From: Tupaia tana
Lineage: Eukaryota; Chordata; Mammalia; Scandentia; Tupaiidae
Length of the DNA: 64,000 nt
Assembly: GCA_026018925.1 (NCBI GenBank)
Contig: JAKSZU010000004.1
Coordinates: forward strand, 42,360,233 to 42,424,232
Reading direction: 5' to 3'
Shown here piece after piece: positions 19,612-31,690 of this stretch. Position 1 is the stretch's first letter. The number at the start of each line of letters is the position of its first letter. A program made the position numbers and the translations under genes. The notes under the pieces are model-generated. The model made no database searches, had not been told where the DNA came from, and saw only the letters and a program-made list of their open reading frames with translations.

Positions 19612-19757
19612 AATAATTGGTTTGGTCCTTCCTCTTTCCCTTCCTTCCCTTTCCTACTGCTTCTCCTCTCTTTTCCATTTCCTTCCTTCCTTCTTTCTTT
19701 CCATCCTTCCTTTTTCTATGCAAAAATGCATCATGACTTTTCTAATAATCCAATATA
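19612..19757. mobile_element. Possible mariner-like palindrome half with pyrimidine insert
   Basis: The right end TCTATGCAAAAATGCATCAT, then GACTTTTCTAATAATCCAATA, matches the right half of the palindromes at 51902 and 26025. The left side is a CCTT-rich tract (about 19625-19710) where a partner arm should be, preceded by TAATTGGTTTGG. Confidence 0.4.
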
Positions 19758-19854
19758 CTCATTTTGGGGGGGTTTGATTTGGTTTCTTTCAGGGAAAACA
19801 GAGTTTTTAGTGAAAAATCCTTATAAATTTTGATTTTACACCCCAGTAGGCTGC

Positions 19855-20575
19855 ATAAAGTCTCTCTGTAGACGCCCATGTCCTAATACTCAGAACATAC
19901 AAAACTGATTTTATAGATGTCATTAAAATAAAGAATTCAAGACTGGGAGATATATTTTTTTCTCCCATAGGACATATGCATTTGCCAGAAAGAGACAGAG
20001 GGAAAGTGAGAAATCATACCCCCAAACACACACACACACTGGAGATGGCCACACTGCAATCCTTTCTCCTCCATTCTCTTCTTGGGATTTTGCGGATACA
20101 TGCATACATGCCTGGTCTGATTTTCAGGCCACTGTGTCTAGGACTCGAACAGTGGTCAGGCATGCAGGAGTCCAGCGCCTTAATCACTATGCCAAGAGAC
20201 TGGGAGAGAATCTTGAATTATTGAGCTGGACCCAGTGTAATCAAAAAAGTCCTTATACGAAGGAGGCAGGGAGGTAAGACTCAGCAACTGTGATGAAGCC
20301 ATGAAAGCAGAGGTCGAAATGATGTGACTGGTAGCTTTGGAGATGGGAGTTGCAAGCTAGGAATATGGGTGATGTAATAAGGTGGCAAAAGGGCAAGTAG
20401 TAGATTCCACCCTTGAGCCTCCTGAAGAAACATGACTCTGTTGACAGTCCAATTTTAGCCCACTGAGACTGATTTTGGACTTTCAACCTTCAGAACTCTA
20501 AAGTTATTTTTGTGCATTTGTTTTAAGCCAATATATTTGTGGTACTATGCTATATAGCAATAGTAGGAAACAAAT
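19855..20575 (+). mobile_element. Old L1 (L1M-type) 3' end, forward, carrying a SINE
   Basis: Landmarks of an ancient L1 3' UTR in order: CCCATGTCCTAATACTCAG, AAGTCCTTATACGAAGGAGG, GAAGCCATGAAAGCAGAGG, GGACTTTCAACCTTCAGAAC, TGTTTTAAGCCAATATATTT, GTGGTACTATGCTATATAGC. It is the sense strand of the type seen reversed at 8735-9115. A SINE-A interrupts it at 19951-20196. Confidence 0.55.
19951..20196 (-). mobile_element. SINE-A, reverse, inside the L1 remnant
   Basis: Target duplication AGACTGGGAGA at 19940-19950 and 20197-20207. It contains a (CA)n expansion in place of the ATCACCCC block. Confidence 0.88.
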
Positions 20576-20584
20576 ATTTCTCTC

Positions 20585-21225
20585 TCCCCTGACCTCTTCC
20601 ACAATTGTCAAAATTATCTTTCTGAAACATGTATTTGATTTTAAGTCATACTCATCATTAAACTTTTCAACTAATCCACTCTGTTTGAGGATAAAGACTA
20701 GAATGTTTGGTTTAGGCATACATGAATTTTTAACATGTGATCCTTCCTTAACACTTAGACAATCCCTAGTCCCTCCCATGTAACACTGTATGCTTCAGCC
20801 TTACTGGATTTTTTTTTTTTATCTCCAGAACAAAACTTGACATAATTAAACCTTTTATCCTACACCTTTTTAAAAAATTCTTTATTTAATGTTATTTAAT
20901 ATGATTATTATTATTTTAATTTGATGGCAAGAGGGAAAGCGAGAAAGCAAGCTGCCATGTCCAGAACTTGAACTGAGAGACCAGCATCATAACCACTATG
21001 TCACCTGCCGGTCCCAATCCTAATAATTTTTTATGGGTAATGTCTTGCATATCAATATTCACATTAGACATAACTTATTCAGAGAGCATTTCTAACTACC
21101 CATTCTAGAATCTTTAGCAAGCCTGGCCCCATATTCTTCTGTATCATTGTCTATTAACTTCATAGTAGTCGTTCCCCTCCATATTAAAGGAGATTATAGT
21201 GTCCCAAGGTTAGAAATTCTGTTTT
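20585..21225 (+). mobile_element. L2 remnant, interrupted by SINE-B
   Basis: Reads like the L2 3' region: ATTATCTTTCTGAAACATG, CTCATCATTAAACTTTTCAA, GAGGATAAAGACTAGAATG, and beyond the SINE CAGAGAGCATTTCTAACTAC and TTCTGTATCATTGTCTATT. Divergence is high; assignment by characteristic phrase order. Confidence 0.5.
20868..21015 (-). mobile_element. SINE-B, reverse
   Basis: AAAATTCTTTATTTAATG, TTTAATTTGATGGCAAGAGG, GAGAAAGCAAGCTGCCATG, TCCAGAACTTGAAC, CACCTGCCGGTCCC. The SINE-B hallmark is the TTTAATTTGAC/TGG junction next to a GAGAAAGCAAGC block. Confidence 0.85.
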
Positions 21226-21426
21226 TTTTTACATTTTCCCTCGGGTGCTATTCAAGTGTCAACTAAATTTTTTTCAAGAAAGATTTTATGAAATACTTGA
21301 TGACTTTCCTTAAAATGTCTTAACCTAAATAAATGCACTTTCGGCAGTTTTATTAATGAAAACCAACATTATAGTTTCTTACATTTTATAATTATAAAGC
21401 TTCTGTTTAAAAGTGTATTTGATTTT

Positions 21427-21684
21427 TTGAGACTAGCATATGGTGTGATGGTTACGTCACTGGACTCCCAAGTAGCTGACTACAGCTTGAGTCCCAGGCC
21501 CAGCAGCTTGAAACTCATGCTGGACACATGTACACGCATGCCCAAAATCCAGAGAGGAGAATGGAGAAGTGATTGAAGCCTGGCCATTCCCCCTGGGGGG
21601 TGATTTCTCACTTTCTGCTTTCTCTCTTTCTGTCTATCTAATGAGTGCATGTGCCCTGTAGCAAAAACAAACTCTCTAAAAAAC
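21427..21684 (+). mobile_element. SINE-A, forward
   Basis: GAGACTAGCATATGGTGTG head, GGCCCAGCAGCTTGAAACTC, CCAGAGAGGAGAATGGAG, CCCCCTGGGGGGTGATTTC, GTGCCCTGTAGCAAAAAC. Confidence 0.85.
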
Positions 21685-21736
21685 GTATATTTGATTTTCA
21701 TCATCTCATCTTTTGTTTTCAAATAATAATATATAT

Positions 21737-21958
21737 TTTTAAGTGACTACATAGGCATGAGAGAGAAAGTAAAAGAGAGAGAGAAAGCATCCTCAGCAGG
21801 GTATCATTACACCATAATCCCCTCTGTCCAGTCTTCCAAATCTTCAGGATCTTGGGCATGTTTTCAGGTTGACTTGGAAATTCAAACCCATGTTAGGTCA
21901 TGTGGATCTCAGCACTGGATTCTAGAATGCTATGGACAACACCACCTAGGCTGGGCAG
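21737..21958 (-). mobile_element. SINE-C, reverse
   Basis: GAGAGAGAAAGCATCCTCAG, CAGGATCTTGGGCATG, GGTTGACTTGG, GGTCATGTGGATCTCAGC, CACCACCTAGGCTGGGC. Confidence 0.6.
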
Positions 21959-23163
21959 GTAATGTATTTTTGAAAACCCACAAACATAATTTCTCACTGA
22001 ATCATTATTAATTTACTTATTTTTACATCTCGTACAACTACTAATATATTGTTGTAAAAGTTAGACATTGCACTCCTTTGCCTAAAATATATTATTTAAA
22101 ACATGTTATACAGTCATAGGAGACAGACCTCATGATCAAAACTTCCTTGGAAGGAGAACTGATAGAGAACTATTTTGGTTTAGGGTTCATTTACTTCATC
22201 TTATGGCATAATTAGCCAAACTCAAGGCACTCAAGACACAAAATACTAAAATGTATAACAAACAAGTAAATAACAACCAAAACAAAAACAAAAACAAAAC
22301 TCTTATCCTGACAGTTGAGAATTCTTGTGCATACATTGCCTGTACTTGAAATAAATGTATTGACCACTTGAAATAATAAATCATTCTCCCACAATGCAAA
22401 TTTATCTTTTGGATCGAAAACTATTTTAATTAATTTAAATACTCACCAGAGACATATAAATTAGTATTATCTTATCAACCATGCCTTTCTTAGCTTTTGA
22501 TTTATTTTAATTTTTACACGTTTAGTTGTTTGATTTGTTACTTGTATACTACAATAGGAATTTGGAACAGCACCAAAGATTGCCTTAATTGATACAACAA
22601 AAGTTTATGTTCTTTCATATTCAATCAAGCTATTAACTTAGAAGTATATACCTCAGATATAGAAAAAAGCAGAATATTCTCTCAGGTCACTTCAGTATAC
22701 AACAACACTAAAACCAAACTTCTACAAATTGCTTAACAATTGGACTTTCCTTTTCAAAGTCAAGCAACTGGCAACTCCAGATGTAGTTTAGGATCATTGA
22801 GATGACATTGTTTTGGGGGACAAAAAAAGTAAAGAAAGGTTTTAAGGAATGTGAGTAGATTCGGGGTTATTTTAGTCATCCAACAGAGTAGTGATAAAGC
22901 CTTGACTTAGGTCAGGGCAAGCAGAAATGCAAAAAAAGAATAAACTGGACATTTATTGATGAAAATCAGAAGCCAGCTGAGTAAAATTTAGGTAATTATT
23001 ATGTTTTTAATGAGTGGTAATGTCTAGGATAAGAGTAGTTCCATTAATCACAATTAATTGAGGATGGAGACAGTTACATACATCCAGTAGATGAACAATA
23101 AAGTTGAAACACAGAAGGAGAAATAAGTATGTTGGATATAAGTATATAAGAAATCTACTCCTT
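21959..23163. other. AT-rich DNA, no feature recognised
   Basis: Only a short (CAAAA)n run near 22275-22303 stands out. Confidence 0.4.
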
Positions 23164-23177
23164 AAAAATGATAATTG

Positions 23178-23451
23178 AGGGAACCAGCAGTTAGCGTAAT
23201 GGCTATGTCGCTGGACTCTAACGTAGTCGACCGCGGTTCGCGTCTCGGACCCGGTGGCTTACAACTCACGCCGGGCGCGTGTGCGTGCGTGCCCAAGATC
23301 CCGAGAGGAGAATGGAGGAAAAGGGATTGCGGCGTGACCATCCCCCCTGGGGGGTGATTTCTCGCTTTCTGTCTCTATGTCTCTCTCTGTCTGTCTGGCG
23401 AGCACACGCGCCCTATAGCGAAAAACCTCTCCCCAAAAAAAAAAAAAAAAA
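23178..23451 (+). mobile_element. SINE-A, forward, young copy
   Basis: Flanked by AAATGATAATTGA (23165-23177 and again starting about 23450). Head TTAGCGTAATGG (A box) and GGTTCGCGTC (B box) are well kept. CpG sites are numerous (CCGGGCGCGTGTGCGTGCG), and it has an 18-base A-tail. All of this indicates a recent insertion. Confidence 0.95.
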
Positions 23452-23490
23452 ATGATAATTGAAAACACTGAGATTAAGCATTAGTCAAGG

Positions 23491-23754
23491 AAAAGAACCA
23501 GAAGATGTCGTAATGGTTACATCGCTAAACTCCCACATAGTTGACCACAGTTTGAGTCCCTGATCTGGCAACATAAAACTCACACTGGGCGTGTGTGCAT
23601 GCATGTCCAAGATCCTGAGAGGAGAATGAAGGAGAAAGAATTGTGGAGTGGCCATCCCCTTTAAGGGGGTGATTTCTCACTTTCTGTATTTCTGTCTTTC
23701 TCTGTCACTGGTGAGCACATGTGCCCCACAGCAAAAATCTCTCTTAAAAAAAGA
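23491..23754 (+). mobile_element. SINE-A, forward
   Basis: Target duplication ATTAGTCAAGG at 23480-23490 and 23755-23765. CpG sites have mostly decayed to TG/CA, so it is older than its neighbour at 23178. Confidence 0.92.
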
Positions 23755-23984
23755 ATTAGTCAAGGGGACAATATTTGAGAATGGCTACATTTAATGAGTA
23801 GATAAAGGAAGAGTAACTGAAATATATTGAGCAAGACTGGTGTGGCAGACACCTGGAGCTCCTCTAACATTCCAGCTGTCTCCTCACACTTCTCTGTCTC
23901 CTTGTAGATGAGCAGCAGCACATGACTAGCTGTGGTTGCAGGAGAACACTATTTTCCTTGTTTGCAGTATTAAAAAGCTAGTAG

Positions 23985-24121
23985 TGGGGACGGCAGGTGG
24001 TGTAGTGGTTAAGGGCACTGGACTCCCATATGGCCAACTGCAGTTTGAGCGCCAGATTTGACAGCTTGCTTTCTCACTTTCTCTCTCTCTCTCTCTCTCT
24101 CTCTCTGTTCCTCTCTAGTCA

Positions 24122-24176
<55 letters not shown>
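23985..24176 (+). mobile_element. SINE-B, forward, with a 53-base T tract at its 3' end
   Basis: Flanked by AAAGCTAGTAG (23974-23984) and AAAGCTAGCAG (24177-24187). The head is GGCAGGTGGTGTAGTGG and the body ends TCCTCTCTAGTCAAG. Instead of the usual AATTAAAATAAATAAA there are 53 T residues (24124-24176) before the second duplication. Confidence 0.85.
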
Positions 24177-24180
<4 letters not shown>

Positions 24181-24609
24181 CTAGCAGTTAAACTCCAGTA
24201 TCCCCCACTTAAGAACACCATATATTCCAGGCGATGTAATTATATGATTATGAATTCTCCTTAGTCTGGATACCTTAGTGACTAAGCATAACAAAGTACT
24301 GTCAACTTCAGTATAAGATGAATGAAAATGAGCACCTGTTGTGTTAAAATGATAGGATCTGTATGTGTCTGTTACTATAACATCATGTGGTTTATCCTAA
24401 AGAGTACTGTATTACAGGAGTCAGAAGAGTATATGATGAAGAGTTTTAGCAGAAGAGATAGTATCTCTCAATGCTTTGAAGATGGTAATTGAGAGGGGTA
24501 CTGATGACAGGTGGGAATTATAAAGCCATCACTGACACTTAAGGCAAATTCAGTAGAAGAAAAAGACAAGAGTATGACTGAAGAGTGAGTGATAAGAAAA
24601 TGTTGGCAG

Positions 24610-24705
24610 GGACCAGCCACTGGCGTGGAGGTTAAGGTTGCTGGATCTCACACTGCCTACTCCATGACTTAAGTCTCAGACACAACAGCTTGAAAATCAG
24701 GTTGC

Positions 24706-24740
<35 letters not shown>

Positions 24741-24870
24741 CCAAAGTCCCAAGAGGAGAATGAAGGATAAGGAATTGAGGTGTGGCCATCACCCCTGGGG
24801 AGTAATTTCTCACATTCCTTCTCTGACTCTCTTCAGCAAGTATATGTGACCTGCATCAAAAACTAAAAAA
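24610..24870 (+). mobile_element. SINE-A, forward, with internal (GT)n
   Basis: Target duplication AAAATGTTGGCAG at 24597-24609 and 24871-24883. The CG-rich GCGTGTGCGTGCG segment has become a 30-bp GT repeat (about 24710-24739). Confidence 0.92.
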
Positions 24871-24883
24871 AAAATGTTGGCAG

Positions 24884-26022
24884 AAGACATAAATTATTTT
24901 CTTATGGATGTTTTGAAACAAATGAAATAATCAACAGAAAAATATAAACAACCTTAGAGATCAACAGTTTGCTGAAGTCTTCCTTAGGATGTGGAAAACT
25001 TGAGACTGTTTCTAAGCATAGAGAGAGAGGAGAGCAAGATAATAAAGAAGTACTGAGAGCAGCAGAGGATTAAGGGCATGGATGGGAAAAAGAAGGAGTG
25101 AGGATGGAGGTGATAGTCAAGGAAGGGGAATGCTGAGCAAGTCCACATTAAAGGTCTTTAACTGCCTTAGTAGAGAACGTTGCTTTTCATACATGAGAAG
25201 ACAGGGCAGTGTTAAGTTTACTGAAAGCAAAGGATTTTTTGGAAACGGTTAATGGAAAACAAAATAGAAAATTCATAAGAGATGCCAGATGGCAGTGAAA
25301 CCTACATATAACTAAGATAAATATGACTTCGTTCTAGAATAAGTAGGAGCTAAACTTAATTTTGTGAGCAGTAGGGAAAAAATAATAGATAACTTTGCTA
25401 AAGTTACTTTAATTAGTTGAAAGAAATGTGAAGAATTGTGAAGTATTAATTGGTACTAATGAATTTAAACTATAAGAAAATAATAACGGCAATGTTAAAG
25501 AACATCTAAGAAAGATAACACTAGCATAGAATCAAAAAGACTTATTTCATGTAAACTTTCTCAAGAAGTTACTAGACAAAAGGAATGGGAGTTTGGTCTC
25601 AGAAGTGGATTTGAAATTCAACAGCTAACTTTTTCTGCTACACCATCCAGTAACATGGTAAAAAGCTGAGATTTGTTGGAGCCCTCAAATTCAATTTGAG
25701 GAAGCAGTGACCCAGGAACACACAAGATGAAAAATTCACTGTCTGCTTTGCTTAGTTCTTTGCTCACAGACATGCCTCATTATGCAGGAAAAAGTTCAGT
25801 AGATATTGCTAAATATGTTAGTTTAACTTATGCCAGATTTTAGATACTAGTTCTTAATCCCAACTATGAAATAAGAAGACTAGGGAATAAAAAATAATGG
25901 ACTTGAATAACCATGTCAATCCACATATGACATTCTAGGATGATTGCGTTATGCCTCTGAAATGACAGGTTTAGAATATTTTTTACATTGCCTTGAATCC
26001 TTGAATAGGAAACTAAAATATA
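24884..26022. other. AT-rich DNA, no feature recognised
   Basis: No repeat family or coding potential recognised. Confidence 0.4.
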
Positions 26023-26024
26023 TA

Positions 26025-26092
26025 TTGGTTTGTCAGAAAAGTCATGATGTATTTTTCTATGCAAAAACGTCATGAATTTTCCAATAACCCAA
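26025..26092. mobile_element. Mariner-like palindromic MITE
   Basis: TTGGTTTGTCAGAAAAGTCA at the left and its approximate complement TTTTCCAATAACCCAA at the right, with TATGCAAAAAC in the centre. A TA dinucleotide lies just outside the left end. Same family as 51902, 53631 and 56296. Confidence 0.65.
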
Positions 26093-29000
26093 TGTATGAT
26101 CAAATAAGACAGCAATGTGTTTAAAATAAGAAACCTATCAAACTTCTCAAAAAAAAAAAAAAAACAAAGAACTGAATGCTATATAATAATGTTTGATTAG
26201 AGATTAATTTACTACTCCTAAATTTTGGATACATTTTTAGACAAAATTGTGAATGTAATTTCATTAGCATTTTCACAAGTTTCAGTGTTCCCTCTCAATT
26301 AAAGGCAAAAAAATGTTATTAAGATATAGATGTAGATACAAATTTAGATATGTGACAATTTTCTGTTTCCTGTCATAGCACAAGGTAAGAGACATTTGGT
26401 TAGTTGATAACAACCCAAGAAAATTAGAAATTAGAATTGTAAAAGGTTCAAGCTTGATTTATATAGCTTCTTCAAAAATCCAATTTTTTAGATAAGAAAA
26501 TTTCTCTTCTTATTAGGTCTGTATACAATGATTTGAATGAAATATCATTAGGGTGAGAAATAATCACACATCTTCTTAAAAGTAGGTTATAATGAATCAA
26601 CTGATTGCAGAACTGCTTTGCAATGATAACACAGGAAAGAAATGAACTTATATGAGGATATTATAAATTTCATTATATGAAATTATCATGCTGAAGCTTT
26701 CTGAAACCATACTTATAAATAGAATGATCTATTCTAGAAACTCCATGGTAAGTCCCACATGTATTGGAGCCTGTCTAACTACTAGAGAACAAGGACTTAC
26801 TTTTGAAAAAAAAAATTGTATTGAGCAACACGAAAAAAAAATAAGCTGAAAAAATATTCTTTATGCATAAAACTTTTCCCAGAAACTTTTTAAATTTTAA
26901 AATATGCTAAACACTTTACCTACTTAAACTCAAGTTTGATATGTTTCTTTTGGCTAGGTTTCTAGTCTCATTTCAAAGAAAGGCTAATTTTAGCTTTTTT
27001 CTAGGCAAAAAGATGTCTAATCCATTGTGCTTTGTACTAAAAAATGTTTTCTTATCCACAGGATCTCTAAAACTAGTCTTTCTTCTCTAAAGCTATCTTG
27101 ATTTATTTAGATAAATAATTACATCATCAGAATCTTTATTTGTAGATATTTTATATATTTATATAAGTGCATATGTATATTATATGTATTATATATATGC
27201 AATTAATATGTCTGTGTCAATCCACATATGACATTTTTCATCAAAGCTAACAACATACACTTGGCTGTACCCTTATTCCATTCCATCACCTTTTTGAAAT
27301 CTGTGGTAAAAACTGCTAAACTATATATGCTAAACTATATTACATATATATATATGTATATATATCTATGTATCATTAAGTGTAGCATGGATTTATAGAA
27401 AAGAGTGCACACTTCAACAGAAAGCAAAGAATAAAGGTAAAAATATGAAATGTATATTTGAACGATTTTCAGAACACATTAGGTGGGTAAAATAACTAAG
27501 TGCATAATTCAAGTAATAGTTTTAAAGTAGGCTTACAATGTCCCCTTATGCACTCATAAATCCATAAAATCAGATATCTTATAACAAAATGATACAGAAA
27601 GACTTTCTCATGTTTTGGAAGTAAGCATTGATCCTTTTAAAAATGTATATTTGAATACCATGAATCTCAATGATCATTTCCATCCTGTGGTAATTTTCAT
27701 GTTTTATTACAGAGTTGTTTGAGTATCTTCAGAATCATATCATTACACTATAAAATATGGAACATATGCAATATGATTAATCATTCTAGATCAAGATAAA
27801 TAGTAAACCATTTATAGTTTGTAATGTAAGATTAGAGTCTGAGGAAATCTAGAACAACTCAATATACTTGATTTCTATGTATAGTATATAATTTTAATAA
27901 AAGTATTTTGTATCATTATGATGATAAAAGACTTGTTTAGAAGAAGAAATAGATAAGTTCGAGAAATTTTTTATAGAAGTCATGAATATATAATTATTTC
28001 CTAAGGAAAGCATAATTATCAGAGATTAGTAGAGATCTTAGGAATCACACCTCAGCCCCATTAAGAATTCAAAGATGCCTCAGGAGAGGATAGTGGCAGA
28101 AGTAGGACAGGGAATGGACCGTCTTAATTCTTAGTCTGTTGCTCATTTCAGTAACGCCTTCCAGTCTACTATGCTGTGTATTAATTTTAATTTGGTCACA
28201 AGTACACAGTAATATCTATTTTTTTCACTTTATACCTCTTTTTCTCCCCTATGTAAAAAGCTATTGTACTTAATAGATTCTAGTATTAAAGTGGTCTTCT
28301 GTCTACAAAGAGTTCATAACTTGCCAAATATGCAAGTGAAATTATCAGATAAGGTGATAATGTCTCGAAAACAGGTGACTTTCTATTATCTTAATCTCAT
28401 TTTCACATAAACACATTTCCATCAAAACGAAGTATAAATTCAATAACCTGATTATCTGAACCAATTCCTTAATATGACAGCAGTAGGCTTAGAATAACAA
28501 TCATACAAAAAAGTAGTGGTGATATTAAAATCAAAATCTATGCTATAATTTCAGTCCATTTTATTTGAATTTTCACTTTCACTCCAAGAAAGATTGAAGT
28601 TGATGGTTCAGAGGAAGAGAAGGAAGTCATAAATAAAAATATTTCATGTAGTTCTAAATATGTGATAAGTACAATTAACTCCTAGCTTAATCTTCTTCTT
28701 TTATCACCTACAGTATGAGTATTATTAATAAGAATTTTCTTAAAAAAGGTAACTTCAAAAATTTATTAACTTTCAATTGATTCTATGGGGTCTTTTTGAG
28801 ATAGACATTATAATCATTGCTTCTCTTTCAGACTCTTTTTACATTTAAAAAATATAAATATGTATTATATTTCTTCATCTCACTATTTCCTTCAGAAATT
28901 TTAGAACTTCCTAATATGAAGGCAGCATTTTGAAAATTGTCTTTCCTAAAATCAATACCACTAAAACTCACTGACTTCAATGATCAGCTCTTAACTGGCT

Positions 29001-29450
29001 TTAAACAACCCATCTAACATTTGCATTGACAAAGAGGAATGTTATTTATTGTCGAGTTTTTATGAAACAATAAGACAATGGGGAAATTTGGATAAGAGTA
29101 TGGATGTATGTAAAAGGCTCCTATATCACTAGAGGTTCTGAAAATATAAATAGAACCCTTCTCCCTGTTTTTCTCCTCCTACCTAGCACACAGATTACAG
29201 AATGAAAATACTGATGTTATCACTTAGAAATGCACTGTGGAATTTTCATTATTCATCCTCATAAGAAAAGGTTTGTGAATGAAAACTTTTAGAACTTGTC
29301 TGTCCTTCTGGTTGGGAAAGCATAAGAGATGATGGAACTATAAAACATCAGGAAAGTAATTTTTAATTTGGTGTGAAGGTAAACACCAAGTATTTTACAT
29401 ATGTAATTTCCACAAACAATGTAAGCATTCATGTATAAATATTATATATA
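26093..29450. other. Long AT-rich stretch, nearly repeat-free
   Basis: Contains only simple AT tracts (notably TATATG/ATATAT runs at about 27140-27375). No SINE was found here, in contrast to the rest of the window. Confidence 0.45.
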
Positions 29451-29451
29451 A

Positions 29452-29680
29452 CCAGGGCCAGACACTGGTTCAATGGTAACACAATGCTCTGTGAGACTAA
29501 CTCTCCTTGGAAAGGTTATGGGTTTGTGTCCAGAGACCTCCCTGAGTATGCCTGGCACACACTTGCCCATGATCTGTGACTGGCTGAAATGCAGGTGGAT
29601 CTGCACTGTGGTATCAAGACCCAAATGGAGGTGTTCTGTCTCTCTCCTCTTCTTTCTCATGAAATAAATAAGTAGACATT
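29452..29680 (+). mobile_element. SINE-D, forward
   Basis: GGGCCAGACACTGGTTCAATGG, GTAACACAATGCTCTGTGAG, TTGGAAAGGTTATGGGTTTG, GCCCATGATCTGTGACTGG, CTCTCTCCTCTTC, and AAATAAATAAG as tail. Confidence 0.7.
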
Positions 29681-29910
29681 TTTAAAACTTATATGCAGTG
29701 CACAAGGACCTTGATTCCTGTGGTACAAAAGAGTCTATATATTTACCTGTGACACTTGGGAATAATTATTTTAATTACACACACATAATCAAAAGTGAAT
29801 ACACTTGAGAAACTGATAGGTCTAAAAGAGATGCAAAATATTAAATGGATAAAAAAAGAAAGAATCTTTTTCATATTTACTTAACTGTGTTTTTAAAAGG
29901 AATTAAACAT

Positions 29911-30065
29911 TTAATTTTATTTATTATTCTTCAATTTGATCAAAGAGAGAGAGACAGAGAGAGAGAGAGAGAAAGTGAGAAAGCAAGCCGCCAGATCCAG
30001 GACTTGAATCACTGTCAGTCAAGTGGGAGTCCAGTGTCTTAACCACCATACCACCTACTGGCCCC
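29911..30065 (-). mobile_element. SINE-B, reverse
   Basis: TTTTATTTATTATTCTTCAA, TTTGATCAAAGAGAGAGAG, GAGAAAGCAAGCCGCC, CAGGACTTGAATC, GTGGGAGTCCAGTG, CACCTACTGGCCCC. Confidence 0.88.
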
Positions 30066-30712
30066 TCACTTAAATGTTTAGTTTATAGTATCCATGGTAA
30101 TTAACTACTCTCTATGGGAGAAACTGATTTTGCACCATTAGCCCCTTTTTGATGCTGAACTATTTTTTTCAAATTCGTTTCATACATAATTTAAAAATAC
30201 TATAAGCCTGAAACAACATTCTTCTCCAAATTATGTATATAATCAACTCTTAATTACCTAAATAAGACATCTATTATTTTAGAAACTTAGGGGTATTGTT
30301 TAACCTGTGAATAAGCATACTTAGAAACAAGACATTTTTGCAGAATTTAAGAATTCTGTACATCTGTTTTCACAGCTATTCAAATCCTATTTCCCTGAGC
30401 ACTTTCATGTGGCAAATATAAGAACTATGATTTCCTTAATAATCTATTAACGTTAATTATTTATTATTTACGTGTAGAAAACTGTAATTGCTATAATTAT
30501 AATCAATGTATGGTCAGTCAAAAAATACAGGACTTTGGGAACACAAAAACAAATAGAATAAACAAAGTACTGGTTAATTAGCCTATCCTGATGCATACAT
30601 TATTATTTTTTTCTAGCTTTAGTTTTGAGTTCTGAGTAGGAGTCAAAAGTATAGTACCACAAATTTTTGTAATTGTGTATACCAATTTGCAAACTTCTCA
30701 GGCACCAGTGTA

Positions 30713-30900
30713 CAGTGAACAAGTTGCATGACTTTGAATCAGATATTCAAACTTTCTGAGCATTAGTTTTCTTCTCTATACAATACAGATGATGATGTGT
30801 ATAGTATATTCTTAACTGTGCAGAACTAAGGTGTATATCATGCTGGGTAAAGTCTCTTTAAAGTCTAAATGATGTGTAGCAATTGAATATATAAATAATA
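30713..30900 (-). mobile_element. MIR remnant, reverse
   Basis: CAAGTTGCATGACTTTGAAT, CAAACTTTCTGAGCATTAG, TTTTCTTCTCTATACAATAC follow the order of the MIR complement (loss of strand-end detail is heavy). Confidence 0.5.
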
Positions 30901-30944
30901 ATCATTATTATTATAATAAAAAGAGAAAAAAATACAGATAACAA

Positions 30945-31072
30945 AAAGTGCCTATCTCACAGAACAGTTGAGAGAATTAAGTCAAGTAACCCACAAAAAG
31001 CAGAAGCACAGTGTCTGGCATGCAGGTGGAGCTGAAGAATATTAGCTATTATAATTATAATTATAATTATTA
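30945..31072 (-). mobile_element. MIR remnant, reverse (3' half)
   Basis: GTGCCTATCTCACAGAACAG, TTGAGAGAATTAAGTCAAG, GCACAGTGTCTGGCATGCAG, then TATTAGCTATTAT. This is the well-known MIR order. It ends in a palindromic (ATTATA)n-like AT tract. Confidence 0.65.
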
Positions 31073-31542
31073 GATGTATTTTAGCACCTCATTCTAAATT
31101 TTAAGAAAGTACCCATTTGGCTGTATTTCTTTTCTCCCCTCTCAAAGCAGAACAGAATATGAATCAAATGATATGCAAAAAATGAGTAAGATACAATATG
31201 AATCCACAAAGACATCAGAGTTTAATGGTGACTAACAGATAAAAAACACTCATGACAAATGAGTCATGATAAATATAAAAAACTCTTTCTCTTTTGTAAC
31301 CCAAATTATGAAAGTTTTCATGGTTTGCAGTCATGGAAACCTTTTGTTCTGTAAAAATTTTATTGATATGAAGAAAAGAAATTACTGACTTTGAGGCTGT
31401 TTCTGGGAGCCCTGAAAGAGAAATAAGAAAGAATGGTAAGAAGTATTGTTTAATTTTTTGAAATACTTGTGGGAAGAATTTGCAGGTGCATATATCCCTA
31501 GTCTCCCACACAAGAGATGTCAGTAGTAAGAAGGCAATCAAT

Positions 31543-31690
31543 TTTTCATAAGCACCTACTATGTGCTAACTTGTTTCCACTTTCTTGATGATCATTAAGT
31601 CCTCATAGTAATTCTGTGAAGAGGTATTATTTTACAGACAAGGAAAAGGAATTCAGGGTTATTATATGACGGCCATAGAATACCTAACTA
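31543..31690 (+). mobile_element. MIR remnant, forward
   Basis: AAGCACCTACTATGTGCTAA, ATTAAGTCCTCATAGTAATT, CTGTGAAGAGGTATTATTTT, ACAGACAAGGAAAAGGAATT match the MIR core in order. Confidence 0.75.

Noticed and set aside
24058..24264. Poly-phenylalanine/leucine frame
   Set aside because: It is the 53-base T tract plus the CT block of a SINE-B.
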